From SKVR01 sp964491395 (GTDB lineage Bacteria > Bacteroidota > Bacteroidia > Bacteroidales > UBA7960): a stretch of DNA of 64,000 bases. Position 1 is the first letter of the stretch. Each line of letters starts with the position of its first letter. The DNA lies in assembly GCA_964491395.1 (NCBI GenBank), contig CAZBGI010000012.1, positions 1-64,000 of the forward strand, written 5' to 3'. This document shows positions 36,713 to 45,600 of the stretch, piece by piece. A program made the position numbers and the translations under genes. Under the pieces are notes generated by a model. It had not been told where the DNA came from and ran no database searches. It worked only from the letters and a program-made list of their open reading frames with translations.

Positions 36713-38032
36713 ATGAAAAAAAACAGTATTCTTGTATATGTTGTGGCCTTGTTTTTCATGGCCTGCAATGCAGAGAGCCCCCCAAAAAAAGATATGATGT
36801 CGGAAGGACCTTCTATTGTTGAAATGCGCAAACAGGATGGCAAGTACAGGCTGTTTGTAAATGGAGAAATGTTTTATGTAAAGGGAGCCGGCTGTCAGTA
36901 CGGTGCATGCCATGAAATAGCGGCACACGGGGGAAATTCTTTTCGTACCTGGAGTACCGGAACTGACACACAATCAGGACTTGAAGCCCTTGATATAGCC
37001 TGGGAAAACGGTCTCATGGTGATGATGGGTCTGGATGTGGCAAAGGAGCGTCATGGATTTGATTATGATGATGAAGAGGCTGTGAAGGCACAATTGGAAA
37101 GATTACGGGAAGAAGTGATTGCGTTAAAGGACCATCCGGCACTTCTTGGCTGGGGAATTGGCAATGAACTCAATCTTAGGTACACCAACCCACGTGTATG
37201 GGATGCAGTGAATGATATTGCTGCTATGATCAAAGAAGTAGATGGAAATCATGTGGTTACTACCATGTTGGCCGGGATTGGTAAGGAAGAGGTCGACTAT
37301 ATTGAAGCAAAATGCCCTAATCTGGATTTTCTTTCCATTCAGCTTTACGGCAATCTTATCAACCTTGAGCAAAGTTTGAAAAGTTCCGGTTATGAAGGTC
37401 CATATCTTGTTACAGAGTGGGGGCCTACCGGGCACTGGGAAATGCCCGAAACCGAATGGGGATCTCCTGTCGAGCAAACCTCCAGCGAAAAAGCCGAAGC
37501 CATCAAATTGCGTTACAATGAAGTGCTACTTGCAGACGATAGCCTTTGCATGGGATCTTATGTTTTTTTATGGGGACAAAAGCAGGAGCGTACTCCTTCG
37601 TGGTATGGTATGTTTACGGAAAACGGAGAGAAAACGGAAGCTATCGCTGTAATGGAATATTTATGGACGGGCAGCTGGCCTGCGAACAAACCCCCTCGCA
37701 TGAAGGATATTTCCATCAAAGGAAAAGGAGGTCGTTTCGACAACGTGATGCTGGAAGCAGGTGATGAATATACGACCTTTCTGGACGTGGAACATAACAA
37801 TCGCGAAGATCTTGCCGTAAGGGTAGAAATTATGCCGGAACCTGTGGAACTAAGTGATGGTGGCGATTTTGAGCCGCGACCTGAAAGCATTGAAGGATTG
37901 GTTATATCTGCCAATACTTCAGAAATTATTTTCAGGGCACCCGAAGAACAAGGGGCCTACAGAATCCTGGTGTATGTTACTGATAAGCACAATAATGCAG
38001 GAACTGCCAATATCCCATTTTGGGTACAATAA
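36713..38032 (+). CDS. Clan GH-A glycoside hydrolase lipoprotein with C-terminal Ig-like domain
   Basis: 439 residues from the ATG at 36713. Lipobox FFMAC at residues 14-18. The barrel (about 45-330) resembles GH2/GH5-type TIM barrels: HGGNSFRTWSTG, DHPALLGWGIGNELNL with acid/base E152, and YLVTEWGPTGHW with nucleophile E235. A C-terminal Ig-like sandwich (about 345-439) follows. Two-domain enzymes of this design are known in beta-1,3-glucan PULs as GH158 endo-glucanases, and the neighbours (GH16, GH3, SusCD) fit that, but the family cannot be fixed by eye; GH2-like or GH5-like is possible. It is the last gene of the PUL and is followed by a good terminator. Confidence 0.8.
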   Translation: MKKNSILVYVVALFFMACNAESPPKKDMMSEGPSIVEMRKQDGKYRLFVNGEMFYVKGAGCQYGACHEIAAHGGNSFRTWSTGTDTQSGLEALDIAWENGLMVMMGLDVAKERHGFDYDDEEAVKAQLERLREEVIALKDHPALLGWGIGNELNLRYTNPRVWDAVNDIAAMIKEVDGNHVVTTMLAGIGKEEVDYIEAKCPNLDFLSIQLYGNLINLEQSLKSSGYEGPYLVTEWGPTGHWEMPETEWGSPVEQTSSEKAEAIKLRYNEVLLADDSLCMGSYVFLWGQKQERTPSWYGMFTENGEKTEAIAVMEYLWTGSWPANKPPRMKDISIKGKGGRFDNVMLEAGDEYTTFLDVEHNNREDLAVRVEIMPEPVELSDGGDFEPRPESIEGLVISANTSEIIFRAPEEQGAYRILVYVTDKHNNAGTANIPFWVQ

Positions 38033-38140
38033 GGAAACCCTTGGTGTTGGGGGCTGAATATATGTTAACGTATTGAAGAAGGCAAACTGTTTGGGTTTTT
38101 GTTACTCTTCATTTTTTAGTGTTGTTTTAGTGGTGAGTTG

Positions 38141-38194
38141 CCGGCCTGGATTTGGAAGTATTTTGTACAAAGTACTCCATCAGGCCGGTTTTTT
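38141..38194 (+). terminator. Terminator of the glucan PUL operon
   Basis: CCGGCCTG / CAGGCCGG outer stem with an inner AGTA..TACT pairing, followed by TTTTTT at 38189-38194. It lies about 110 bases after the last PUL gene and just before the convergent DUF429 gene. Confidence 0.8.
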
Positions 38195-38233
38195 GTTCTT
38201 TTTCCTGCTCTTTCCGGCTGCCGCTACGGGCTT

Positions 38234-38959
38234 TTATGACCATATTCCCATCTTATTTCCCAGTAGATCTTCGGGATATTCCTTTGAGATATTTCTCAGC
38301 CGATCACCCCGCTGCCAGTTGAGCACTGCAAGACATGCTGCATCAGCAATGTCGTCCGCAGAGGCCTTTCCCTTTAGAGTAGAATCTGATTGCATCTGGC
38401 GGAGAAGGGTTGCCATGCCAGGATGAAAGGCTTCCAGCAGATGGATTCTCTCGGCAAGTCCTTCCGGTTTCTTTTTGGAAAACTGAAGAGGAATATGCTG
38501 ATTTAGCGTTTGGAATGCGAGTTCAGGATGGGCCTCCAGTATATTTTTTCTCCAAATGGGATTAAGATGCAGAAATGCATTGATTTCTCTGATTTTAGGC
38601 ACAATGTTCCAGCTTTGCTTACTGATTTTTTTGCCCACGATGCTTTCATTGACAGCGCTGGCCTGCTGATAGCTTTTTTCATGTATTGCCTCCATGCAGG
38701 GGGGGCTGAAAATGGAAGAATGTTTCTTGCCCAATAGCTTCCGTGCTGCAACATCGCAAGGGCGATTTCCTGAGAATATTTGTCCTTCACTTAGCAAACC
38801 CACGGGCATGTCTACAAGTACACGCACATTGACTGAAAGAATCTGGATAAGATCAGAAAATTTTTCAGCCAACATGAAATACTGGCCATGTTGCTCTATT
38901 ATAACCATTAGCCAGCCTTTTTTACACGCATCTATACCTGCATATGGAAAATTGCTCAT
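38234..38959 (-). CDS. DUF429 family protein (predicted RNase H-like fold)
   Basis: 241 residues. The start YAGIDACKKGWLMVIIEQHG has the acidic first-strand pattern of RNase H-like folds, followed by VLVDMPVGLL, ARKLLGKKHSSIFSPPCMEAI, NILEAHPELAF and a C-terminal DDIADAACLAVLNW helix. These are the landmarks of DUF429, a family of predicted nucleases with no settled function. It reads toward the PUL terminator and is divergent from the lipoprotein gene at 39040. Confidence 0.85.
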   Translation of the reverse strand: MSNFPYAGIDACKKGWLMVIIEQHGQYFMLAEKFSDLIQILSVNVRVLVDMPVGLLSEGQIFSGNRPCDVAARKLLGKKHSSIFSPPCMEAIHEKSYQQASAVNESIVGKKISKQSWNIVPKIREINAFLHLNPIWRKNILEAHPELAFQTLNQHIPLQFSKKKPEGLAERIHLLEAFHPGMATLLRQMQSDSTLKGKASADDIADAACLAVLNWQRGDRLRNISKEYPEDLLGNKMGIWS

Positions 38960-38980
38960 CTTAAAAACGAAAAGAAAGTA

Positions 38981-39008
38981 TTGTTGGGCTAAATTGTATG
39001 TATCTTTG
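38981..39008 (+). promoter_or_regulatory. Promoter of the small lipoprotein gene
   Basis: TTG at 38981-38983, 17 bases, TATCTTTG at 39001-39008 (exact TAnnTTTG), 31 bases before the ATG. Confidence 0.6.
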
Positions 39009-39039
39009 TAGAAACAAAAACTAATAAATACTCCGCGTT

Positions 39040-39582
39040 ATGAAAAATTTTAAAATTCTCTCCATCGTAGTCCTTAGTGGCTTTTTATTCTTACAGGCAT
39101 GTGATGAAGACTTGTTGGATGTTAATGAAACTTTCACCTTCGAACATGAATTTGAGGTTTATTCAGAAGAAACATCTACGCAATTAACATCTTTATTGGA
39201 CCTTGCAGAGGAACAGGATTTGATTGATGAATACGGTTCAAAGATAAAAAACATTGAAGTGCAGAATGTTAAGTACTGGTTGAAAGCATTCAATGGTTCA
39301 GAGGAACAAATGCTCAATACTTTGCAGCTTCAGGTGGCTAACCCCGATGGCACCGATCCTCATTCGATGGTACAACTGGAAAACATTGCACTGCACCAGA
39401 TGGTCAATAATCCAACCAATCTTCCCATTGATACAGAGGGAGTAAGCAGGTTGGAGGATCTTATTGAGATTCCCCCACATTCTTTGATGTATTTCCTGGA
39501 CGTAAGTATAAATGAGGTTCCGGCTGATTTTACCGTTGTTTTTGAAGTTACTGCCAAGATGACGGCTAATCCGCTTAATTAG
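39040..39582 (+). CDS. Small lipoprotein of unknown function
   Basis: 180 residues with a lipoprotein signal (lipobox FLFLQAC, cysteine 21) followed by the acidic run DEDLLD, which fits surface export in this phylum. The mature part is acidic and looks beta-rich (EVQNVKYWLKAFNG, SLMYFLDVSINEVPADFTVVFEV), perhaps a single sandwich domain. I do not recognise it. It has its own promoter and is a single-gene unit. Confidence 0.75.
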   Translation: MKNFKILSIVVLSGFLFLQACDEDLLDVNETFTFEHEFEVYSEETSTQLTSLLDLAEEQDLIDEYGSKIKNIEVQNVKYWLKAFNGSEEQMLNTLQLQVANPDGTDPHSMVQLENIALHQMVNNPTNLPIDTEGVSRLEDLIEIPPHSLMYFLDVSINEVPADFTVVFEVTAKMTANPLN

Positions 39583-39615
39583 GGTTGTTGTATTTGGCTG
39601 AAATCCTTATTATAA

Positions 39616-39741
39616 AAAGAAGCTGTATTAAATGCCTGATATTTTCGGTGAGCAAAGTCTGTCTGAGAGGTACCTGAATCATGTTCAGATATCGTTTGGA
39701 AATACTCACTTAACCGATGGAATATTTGATACAGCTTCTTT
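39616..39741 (-). repeat. Inverted-repeat element, copy A
   Basis: A 126-bp stretch with 18-bp terminal inverted repeats (AAAGAAGCTGTATTAAAT / ATTTGATACAGCTTCTTT, 17 of 18 paired). On the minus strand its interior shares CGGTT..GTGAGT....AAACGATATCTG with the copies at 60001-60120 and 61734-61860. It encodes no protein. It looks like a MITE-type element or a mobile structured repeat; the ends contain a GCTGT(A/C)TCAAA core. Confidence 0.7.
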
Positions 39742-39800
39742 ATTGATAAAAAATACTTTTTACGTCATGTCACCTGGACAGAACGTAACGATAATAGGAT

Positions 39801-40280
39801 TTAGTTATTTTGCCAAGAAGAATACATCCAAACCAGTTTTTCCTGTTCGCGAATATAATCACTGGCCATGGCATTGGTACCCTCGTCATCCATTTTGTCA
39901 GAAAGATCAAGAATGACTCTTTGCTTTTCCAGTAAAATCTTCAGGGCATCCAATACACCTTGAACGCATACCACATCTTCTGAAGCATCTTTGATGGCCT
40001 TTACATCTGAAATACCAGTATAGTCAGCAAAGGTATGCAGGGGAGTACCTCCCAGGGTAAGAATGCGCTCTGCTATTTCATCTATCTTGGTATGCAAATC
40101 ATTATATAGCTCTTCAAATTTCATGTGAAGTTCAAAGAATTTGTGCCCTTTGATATTCCAATGAAAGCCCCTGGTATTTTGATAAAACACCTGGTAGTTG
40201 GCCAGCAGATCGTTAAGTTTGTCAATTAGTTCTTTAACATCTGAATTCTCTAGTCCGATTTGATTTGTTGATTTTTTCAT
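39801..40280 (-). CDS. dps: Dps family DNA-binding ferritin-like protein
   Basis: 159 residues, a four-helix protein that forms a 12-subunit shell, oxidises iron with hydrogen peroxide and protects DNA. Ferroxidase-centre residues are in TRGFHWNIKG (His) and HMKFEELYNDLHTKIDEIAERI (Asp and Glu of the partner subunit). It sits 78 bases downstream of the PerR-like gene on the same strand, and the pair faces an encapsulated-ferritin operon. The spacer before its ATG has a loose PerR-box-like palindrome centred on 40310 (9 of 14 positions). Confidence 0.95.
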   Translation of the reverse strand: MKKSTNQIGLENSDVKELIDKLNDLLANYQVFYQNTRGFHWNIKGHKFFELHMKFEELYNDLHTKIDEIAERILTLGGTPLHTFADYTGISDVKAIKDASEDVVCVQGVLDALKILLEKQRVILDLSDKMDDEGTNAMASDYIREQEKLVWMYSSWQNN

Positions 40281-40358
40281 ACTATTAAAAATTTAGAGAT
40301 TTGATTAATAATTATTTGTTGAAGTTTACACCGTAGTAATCATTTCTGTAGTGGGTCC

Positions 40359-40787
40359 TTATCTTTTTTTCATATTCTCAAACTCACCCATCAACTGGAG
40401 TTTTATTTCCTTTAATTTAAAGCCTTTAATATTTTTCTTTTCAAAATACCTGGTCAGCAATTGGTCAAGTTCAGGATCAAAATAATCATCCATCCGGTCG
40501 CTTTGCATGCAATACAGATGGTGATGTTGATCCGGTACGGCATCATAGCGCATTACATCAGCTTCTGTATGTACCTTACGAATGATTTTTTTGGCTACCA
40601 GCACATCCAATGTATTATAAACCGTGGTGGGTGAAAGCCCGGGTATACTCAGAGAAACTTCCTTGATTATCTCTTCAGCACGAGGGTGTTGCAGCTTTTC
40701 CAGTGCCTGTATAACAGCAATGCGCTGGGGAGTTACCTTCAAGCCACTCTCACTGATATTTTTTGCTATTTCCTGCACTGTTTTCAT
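40359..40787 (-). CDS. perR: Fur-family regulator, PerR-like
   Basis: 142 residues with a winged-helix half (GLKVTPQRIAVIQALEKL ... LSPTTVYNTLDVLVAKKIIRKV) and a metal-binding half with MRYDAVPDQHHHLYC. The residue after RY is Asp, the position where PerR has Asp and Fur has Glu, so peroxide sensing is favoured. The structural zinc site is mostly missing: only one Cys follows HHHLY (CMQSD instead of CxxC) and the C terminus has none. That is unusual for B. subtilis-type PerR. Its place between dps and the encapsulin operon supports control of peroxide and iron genes. Confidence 0.85.
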   Translation of the reverse strand: MKTVQEIAKNISESGLKVTPQRIAVIQALEKLQHPRAEEIIKEVSLSIPGLSPTTVYNTLDVLVAKKIIRKVHTEADVMRYDAVPDQHHHLYCMQSDRMDDYFDPELDQLLTRYFEKKNIKGFKLKEIKLQLMGEFENMKKR

Positions 40788-41034
40788 TTCTTTATCTTGG
40801 GTTTGTTAGTGAACAAATGCAACATCCAGAATACACTTACTATATTGGCTGAAAGTTTGTTTTACAAATGGTTGTGTCCTGTTTGTCAAAAAACTTAATC
40901 ATCGATGTTGCATCACGTGTGATTCCATAGTTATTATGTATTGCGCAATTCGCTTTTGTCTTTATCGTTCAGAATCCTGCGCTGATAAGCTTGACATACT
41001 TCATTAACAACCAGCATCCGGAATTGTTTTTAAA

Positions 41035-41049
41035 TTGTAATAATTACAA
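41035..41049. promoter_or_regulatory. PerR-box-like operator
   Basis: TTGTAAT-A-ATTACAA is a perfect 7-1-7 inverted repeat that differs from the B. subtilis PerR box TTATAATnATTATAA by one symmetric base pair. It lies between the PerR-like gene and the encapsulin operon, about 185 bases upstream of the latter's -7 box and 250 bases from the perR start. Confidence 0.6.
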
Positions 41050-41229
41050 ATTAAAAATAAAGTTAAAGTAAGATTATTGGCAATGAACAAAACTAATAGA
41101 AAGTTTTGCTGTTATAACTATTGATTAAATTGTATTGCAGCCAGGGCATTGCATCTTCTGCTTCGAAAAAATAAGATGAAACAGGTTTTTTATGAAATGG
41201 TCGTTTTAGCATTTCCTTTTAAAAAAACT

Positions 41230-41237
41230 TATATTTG
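41230..41237 (+). promoter_or_regulatory. -7 box of the encapsulin operon promoter
   Basis: TATATTTG, an exact TAnnTTTG match, 46 bases before the ATG of the encapsulated ferritin. There is no clear TTTG at the expected -33 position, so the promoter may need an activator. Confidence 0.55.
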
Positions 41238-41283
41238 CATTGGCTGCTAAATAATCATATTATTAATTTAAAAAAGATACAAC

Positions 41284-41637
41284 ATGTCAAATTATCATGA
41301 ACCCGCTGAGGAACTTTCGCAAGAAGCGCGGAATTTTTCCAGAGCATTGAATAGTCTGAAAGAAGAAATTGAAGCTGTAGATTGGTACCATCAGCGTGTA
41401 GTGACAACCAATGATCCGGATTTGGCCGCTATTATGGCACACAACCGTGATGAAGAAATTGAACACGCGTGCATGACCCTGGAGTGGCTGAGAAGGAATA
41501 TGCCGGGTTGGGACGAAGAACTTCGCAATTGGTTGTTTAAAGAAGGAGATCTGATGGGTGGCCATGGCGAAGGACACGAAGCCAATGGTGAAACCGGGCC
41601 CAAATCAGATTCATTAGGTATTGGTAAAATTAAATAA
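41284..41637 (+). CDS. Encapsulated ferritin (EncFtn) cargo protein
   Basis: 117 residues. The core EIEAVDWYHQRVVTTNDPDL and AHNRDEEIEHACMTLEWLRRN is that of encapsulated ferritins, two-helix proteins that dimerise to complete a ferroxidase centre. Ligands expected from the family are E28, E58 and H61, with W34 and Y35 nearby. A Gly/His-rich linker (GGHGEGHEANGE) leads to a C-terminal DSLGIGKIK, the short peptide that docks cargo inside the shell. It oxidises ferrous iron for storage in the encapsulin lumen. The shell gene follows after 15 bases. Confidence 0.95.
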   Translation: MSNYHEPAEELSQEARNFSRALNSLKEEIEAVDWYHQRVVTTNDPDLAAIMAHNRDEEIEHACMTLEWLRRNMPGWDEELRNWLFKEGDLMGGHGEGHEANGETGPKSDSLGIGKIK

Positions 41638-41640
41638 TAA

Positions 41641-41648
41641 AAGGAGGT
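41641..41648 (+). promoter_or_regulatory. Full-consensus Shine-Dalgarno before the encapsulin gene
   Basis: AAGGAGGT, complementary to the 16S anti-SD over eight bases, five bases (from GGAGG) before the ATG at 41653. Other starts in this window lack such a site. It probably secures the large excess of shell protein over cargo. Confidence 0.75.
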
Positions 41649-41652
41649 AAGA

Positions 41653-42444
41653 ATGGATATTTTAAGAAAATCACTCGCACCTATTTCGGATGCAGCATGG
41701 GAAGAAATCAATGATACAGCAAAGGAGGTATTGACATCAGTGCTTTCTGCCAGAAAATTTGTAGATGTAAAAGGACCCAAAGGATGGAATTATCCTGCGT
41801 TGTCTACCGGACGCATCCATGTACCCAATGATCAAAATGGGAAAGTGAAATATGGTGTACACCAGGTATTGCCCATGGTGGAGGCTCGGATACCTTTTGA
41901 ACTGAATATCTGGGAGCTCGATAATGTAGCGCGCGGAGCAGAGGATATTGATCTGGATGCACTGGAAGATGCTGCAAGAGAAATTGCAAAATTTGAAGAA
42001 GACGCCATTTTCAATGGATTCAAAGCCGGAAACATAGCAGGCCTGGTTTCCTGCAATGAATACAAAACTCCTGCTTTTCCTGAGAATGCAGAGGAAATCA
42101 TTGGTGCTATCGCGGATGTGTTGTCCCAGTTAAAAGCCAATTCAATCGAAGGACCCTACACCTTGGTATTGAGCCAGGACAAATGGCAAAAAATAAATAG
42201 TTTTGTTAAAGGCTATCCGTTGCGCAAGCAATTGGAGAACCTGTTGGGTGGTTCTATTATCATGGCTCCCTATATTGAAGGAGCCTATATTGTTTCTGAA
42301 AGAGGCGGAGACCTGAAAATGGTGATTGGCCAGGATCTTTCCATTGGATATGAATCACACAACAGCAAAACAGTTCAGCTTTATTTCACGGAATCCTTTA
42401 CGTTTCAGATTGTAGATCCTGCTGCTGTAGCAGTTTTTAAGTAA
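41653..42444 (+). CDS. Type 1 encapsulin shell protein
   Basis: 263 residues with the HK97-like encapsulin (linocin M18) fold. MDILRKSLAPISDAAWEEIN at the N terminus forms the cargo-binding helix. Then come the E-loop region (GPKGWNYPALSTGRI), DDNVARGA-type ELDNVARGAEDIDLDALEDAA, and the C-terminal QDLSIGYESHNSKTVQLYF / ESFTFQIVDPAAVAVF. Shells of this class hold 60 or 180 copies. With the EncFtn cargo gene just upstream it makes an iron-storage nanocompartment. A strong Shine-Dalgarno precedes it and an intrinsic terminator follows 35 bases after the stop. Confidence 0.96.
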   Translation: MDILRKSLAPISDAAWEEINDTAKEVLTSVLSARKFVDVKGPKGWNYPALSTGRIHVPNDQNGKVKYGVHQVLPMVEARIPFELNIWELDNVARGAEDIDLDALEDAAREIAKFEEDAIFNGFKAGNIAGLVSCNEYKTPAFPENAEEIIGAIADVLSQLKANSIEGPYTLVLSQDKWQKINSFVKGYPLRKQLENLLGGSIIMAPYIEGAYIVSERGGDLKMVIGQDLSIGYESHNSKTVQLYFTESFTFQIVDPAAVAVFK

Positions 42445-42478
42445 ATCTGCCCTGTGAGATCCTATTACAGTAAATTTC

Positions 42479-42509
42479 AAAGCCCTTGCAGTTGCTGCAG
42501 GGGCTTTTT
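42479..42509 (+). terminator. Terminator of the encapsulin operon
   Basis: AAAGCCCTTGCAG / CTGCAGGGGCTTT, 12 of 13 pairs, three-base loop, followed by TTTTT. Confidence 0.9.
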
Positions 42510-42690
42510 GCGTTCCGGTTTGCCGGAGACTTTATGACTGTTTCTTCGCCTCAAAACAGTATCATCCACTTCCATTTACAGTAGTTCATGGTCATGTCGT
42601 ATCGCGGTGTGAGCATGCTTTGTCGGGAAATTTGCCATGTGTTAGGTTTGCGTTGAAAAGGCAAATTTAACGCCTTTGACTGATGAGGTT

Positions 42691-45600
42691 TTATTCCGCA
42701 ATAAATCTTTTGTGCAACACACTGCCTTCTCTTTCTGCTTTTAACAGGTAAAGACCCTTGGGCAGACCTACAAGACTCACTCGAGCATGTGACCCGGTAT
42801 TCAGGGTTTTCAACACTTGCCCGGTAAGGTTCAACAGGCTGATCTTCCATTCCCCATTGCCCGGAAGTTCGATGTTAATCTCAGTGGATGCCGGGTTGGG
42901 GTAAAGCCGGATCGCAGGTTCCGGGTTGTTGTCGTCAATGCCTGTAGCGGGTTCAAATGTTGCAAGAGCAGTTGTATTCTCTTCAATATAAATCATAAAT
43001 TGTGAAACCGTGTAATCTTCTCCATTGACAACCCATTTGGCAAACTCCCAGCCTTCGTCAGGAATTGCTGTAAATACCAGTTCTTCACCGTATTCAAAAA
43101 CATGGGTGCCGGGTTCTGGCATGGTGGTTCCGTTGCCTTCTACAGAGATGTCAAGGGCAGGACTAAAGGGTTCAAAATGTGCTACCAAAAGCATGTTGTC
43201 TGAAAGGGTAAAAGAGTAGATGGCCTCATTGCTTACTTCTTCCTCTTCAAGGTTCAGAACGAGTGTCCAGTGGCTAAATACCCACCCCGGTTCTGGTTCT
43301 GCCATTACTTCCACTTCCGAATTTGCGTCGTATGTTCCCGCACCGGAGGCATATCCTGCATCCGGTGGATACACCTCAAGTTCCAGCTCATAAGTGTGTT
43401 CAGCAAACCAGGCCGTCAGGTTTTGATCGCCCGTTACAGTTAATGGCAAATTGGGGTTGGTAGATAATATGTGGTTTTCGTTTTGCCAGTGAAGGAAAAT
43501 ATAACCGGGTACCGGCTCAGCACTTAATGAGGCAATAGTTCCATAGGTATATATTCCCTCTCCCGAGAGAGTGCCTGCGGCATCAGCGGGCTCTGCCTGT
43601 AAAGTTACCTGGTATTGCTCAATGTTAAATATAGCATGAAGTACTGTTTGCGTGTCCAGGGTAAGGTCAATGCTGGTTTCCGATCCTACTTCTTCCCCGT
43701 TTACTTCCCAGTGGCTAAAGTACCAGTGTTCGTCAGGGGTGGCGACAACCGTTATTTCACTACCCTGTTCATACAAATACTCACCCTCAGGGAGGCTGGT
43801 TTCCCCTTGCCCTGTAATTACGATGGTAAGTTCATTCTCATTGCCGGTAGCTTCAATGTTGGCTGTAACTTCATTGGATGGAGCCGAAAGCAAGGTTTCT
43901 CCTGAACGAGATTGTAAATAATAATTGTAGCTGCCAATCGATAAAACCTCATCAGTAAAAGAAGTCTGCAAAGGATCATTCCCTTCATGGATTAGGTTCT
44001 CATTGCGATAAATGTTAAACCCATCAATGGCAAGGTTTTCTTGGTTATCTTCTGAATTGATTTCCCATTGCAATTGAGGTTGATTGCCATTGAGCAGTTC
44101 CAGGGTTACATTGGCAGGGACAGGGAGCTGCGTGTCGGAGCTGGCAAAAATCTCCACCTGATCAAGGGATATACCACGACCCCTGTAGCCTTCTCCTTCA
44201 AAAGCAATTTGGAGCTTCGAAGAGAGTTCGGGCAAGGGTATGATCGCTTGTGTCCAGTTGAATTGGTTGGCTCCGTAAGTATCCAGTTCAATCCATTCTT
44301 CAGTGGTGGAGGTCCGGTAATACACCCTGAGAATGTCCTGGTTTGCCTGACTTGCAGGGTTGGTGAAATAAAAAGAGAGTTCGGCATTTTCCCAGGCACT
44401 GAGATCCATCAATGGTGAAATAAGTTTTGTGATGCTGCCAATTTCGGGTACGGAGTTGGTTTTGAAATAAACATTTCTCTCTCCTTCAAAGCTATCATAG
44501 GGGTATCCGTCGTCATTACCCACTCCCACGAGCCATTGCACCTCTCCTTCTTCTGATTGCTGTGTCCAGCACCCTGGAATTTCGTCATCATTAAAACCTT
44601 CGAAAACCGGGAAAGTATCAACGGAGCCACAGGGTGTGGTTGCGGATGTTACTGTTCCGACAGAGTACATGAGATCACCTGAATAGGACCATATGTTGTA
44701 ATGATAATTTTGGTGGGCCATGAGGTTCTGATGCAGGAATTCTTCATCATTCCCCAGGTAGATTACCTGTCCTCCCCCTGCTATTTCTTCTCCAAGGGTA
44801 TAGGGCCCTTCCGGTGTACCAAAAGTATCTTCCTGGCTGAAAGCTACCATAACATTATCTAAACTATCATTGAGCTGCCATTCAAGAAGAATATCACTCG
44901 CTGAAGTTGCGTAAGCAACAAAATTTTCGGGGTTGTTAATCCCGGAAAAGAGCGGGTCAAAACCAGGTATTCCCATTACATCATTTCCGCTGGGGTCGAG
45001 CCAGTCGCTGAGTCTGGAGGCTGTTGATCCTCCTCCGGTCCAGGAAACGCCCAAACGTCCATACCAGTCAGGTTGGGTATTCCCACATGCGGCATACCCC
45101 CCGTGCAACTGACCGATGATGCGACCCTGCGAGTCAAAAAGGGGAGAACCACTGGAGCCTGGCTCGGTAGTGGTGCCACCACTCCATACAATACGCCAGT
45201 GGGTATTGCCTGAGTTGGGGGGCTGAAGATAATTGGCCTGCTGCACGCCCTCTTCGGCATAGCTGAATTTCTTTATGTCGCCACTCGGATGATGAACCCC
45301 GATAATAAATTCATCGAGGGTGTCTTCCAGGGTTCTGTTCCAGCCGGCATAAAAAGGGTTAAACTCGTCGGGAACAGGCTGATTAAGCTCCATCAGCCAG
45401 AAATCACTTGCGGCATGGCGAGCCCTCTGTGTAGCCCCCGACATAGAATTGTAGGGAGGTGAGGAGGGAGGGTTCTCACAGCTTTCACTCTGCCAGTTAA
45501 ACCACAATACCACAGTAGAAGGGTTGCGGTAACAGTGATTGGCTGAAAGGAATAAGGGAGTTCCGTCATTTTGGGTGTTATTGATCAGAGCCCCCGTACA

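Larger units (their letters stand above)
40788..41283. other. Control region between perR and the encapsulin operon
   Basis: About 500 AT-rich bases without a gene. It holds a perfect 7-1-7 palindrome at 41035-41049 and a -7 box at 41230-41237, listed separately. Nothing else stands out. Confidence 0.5.

Noticed and set aside
39632..39916. Plus-strand 94-codon frame after the small lipoprotein
   Set aside because: It starts inside an inverted-repeat element and runs antisense into dps.
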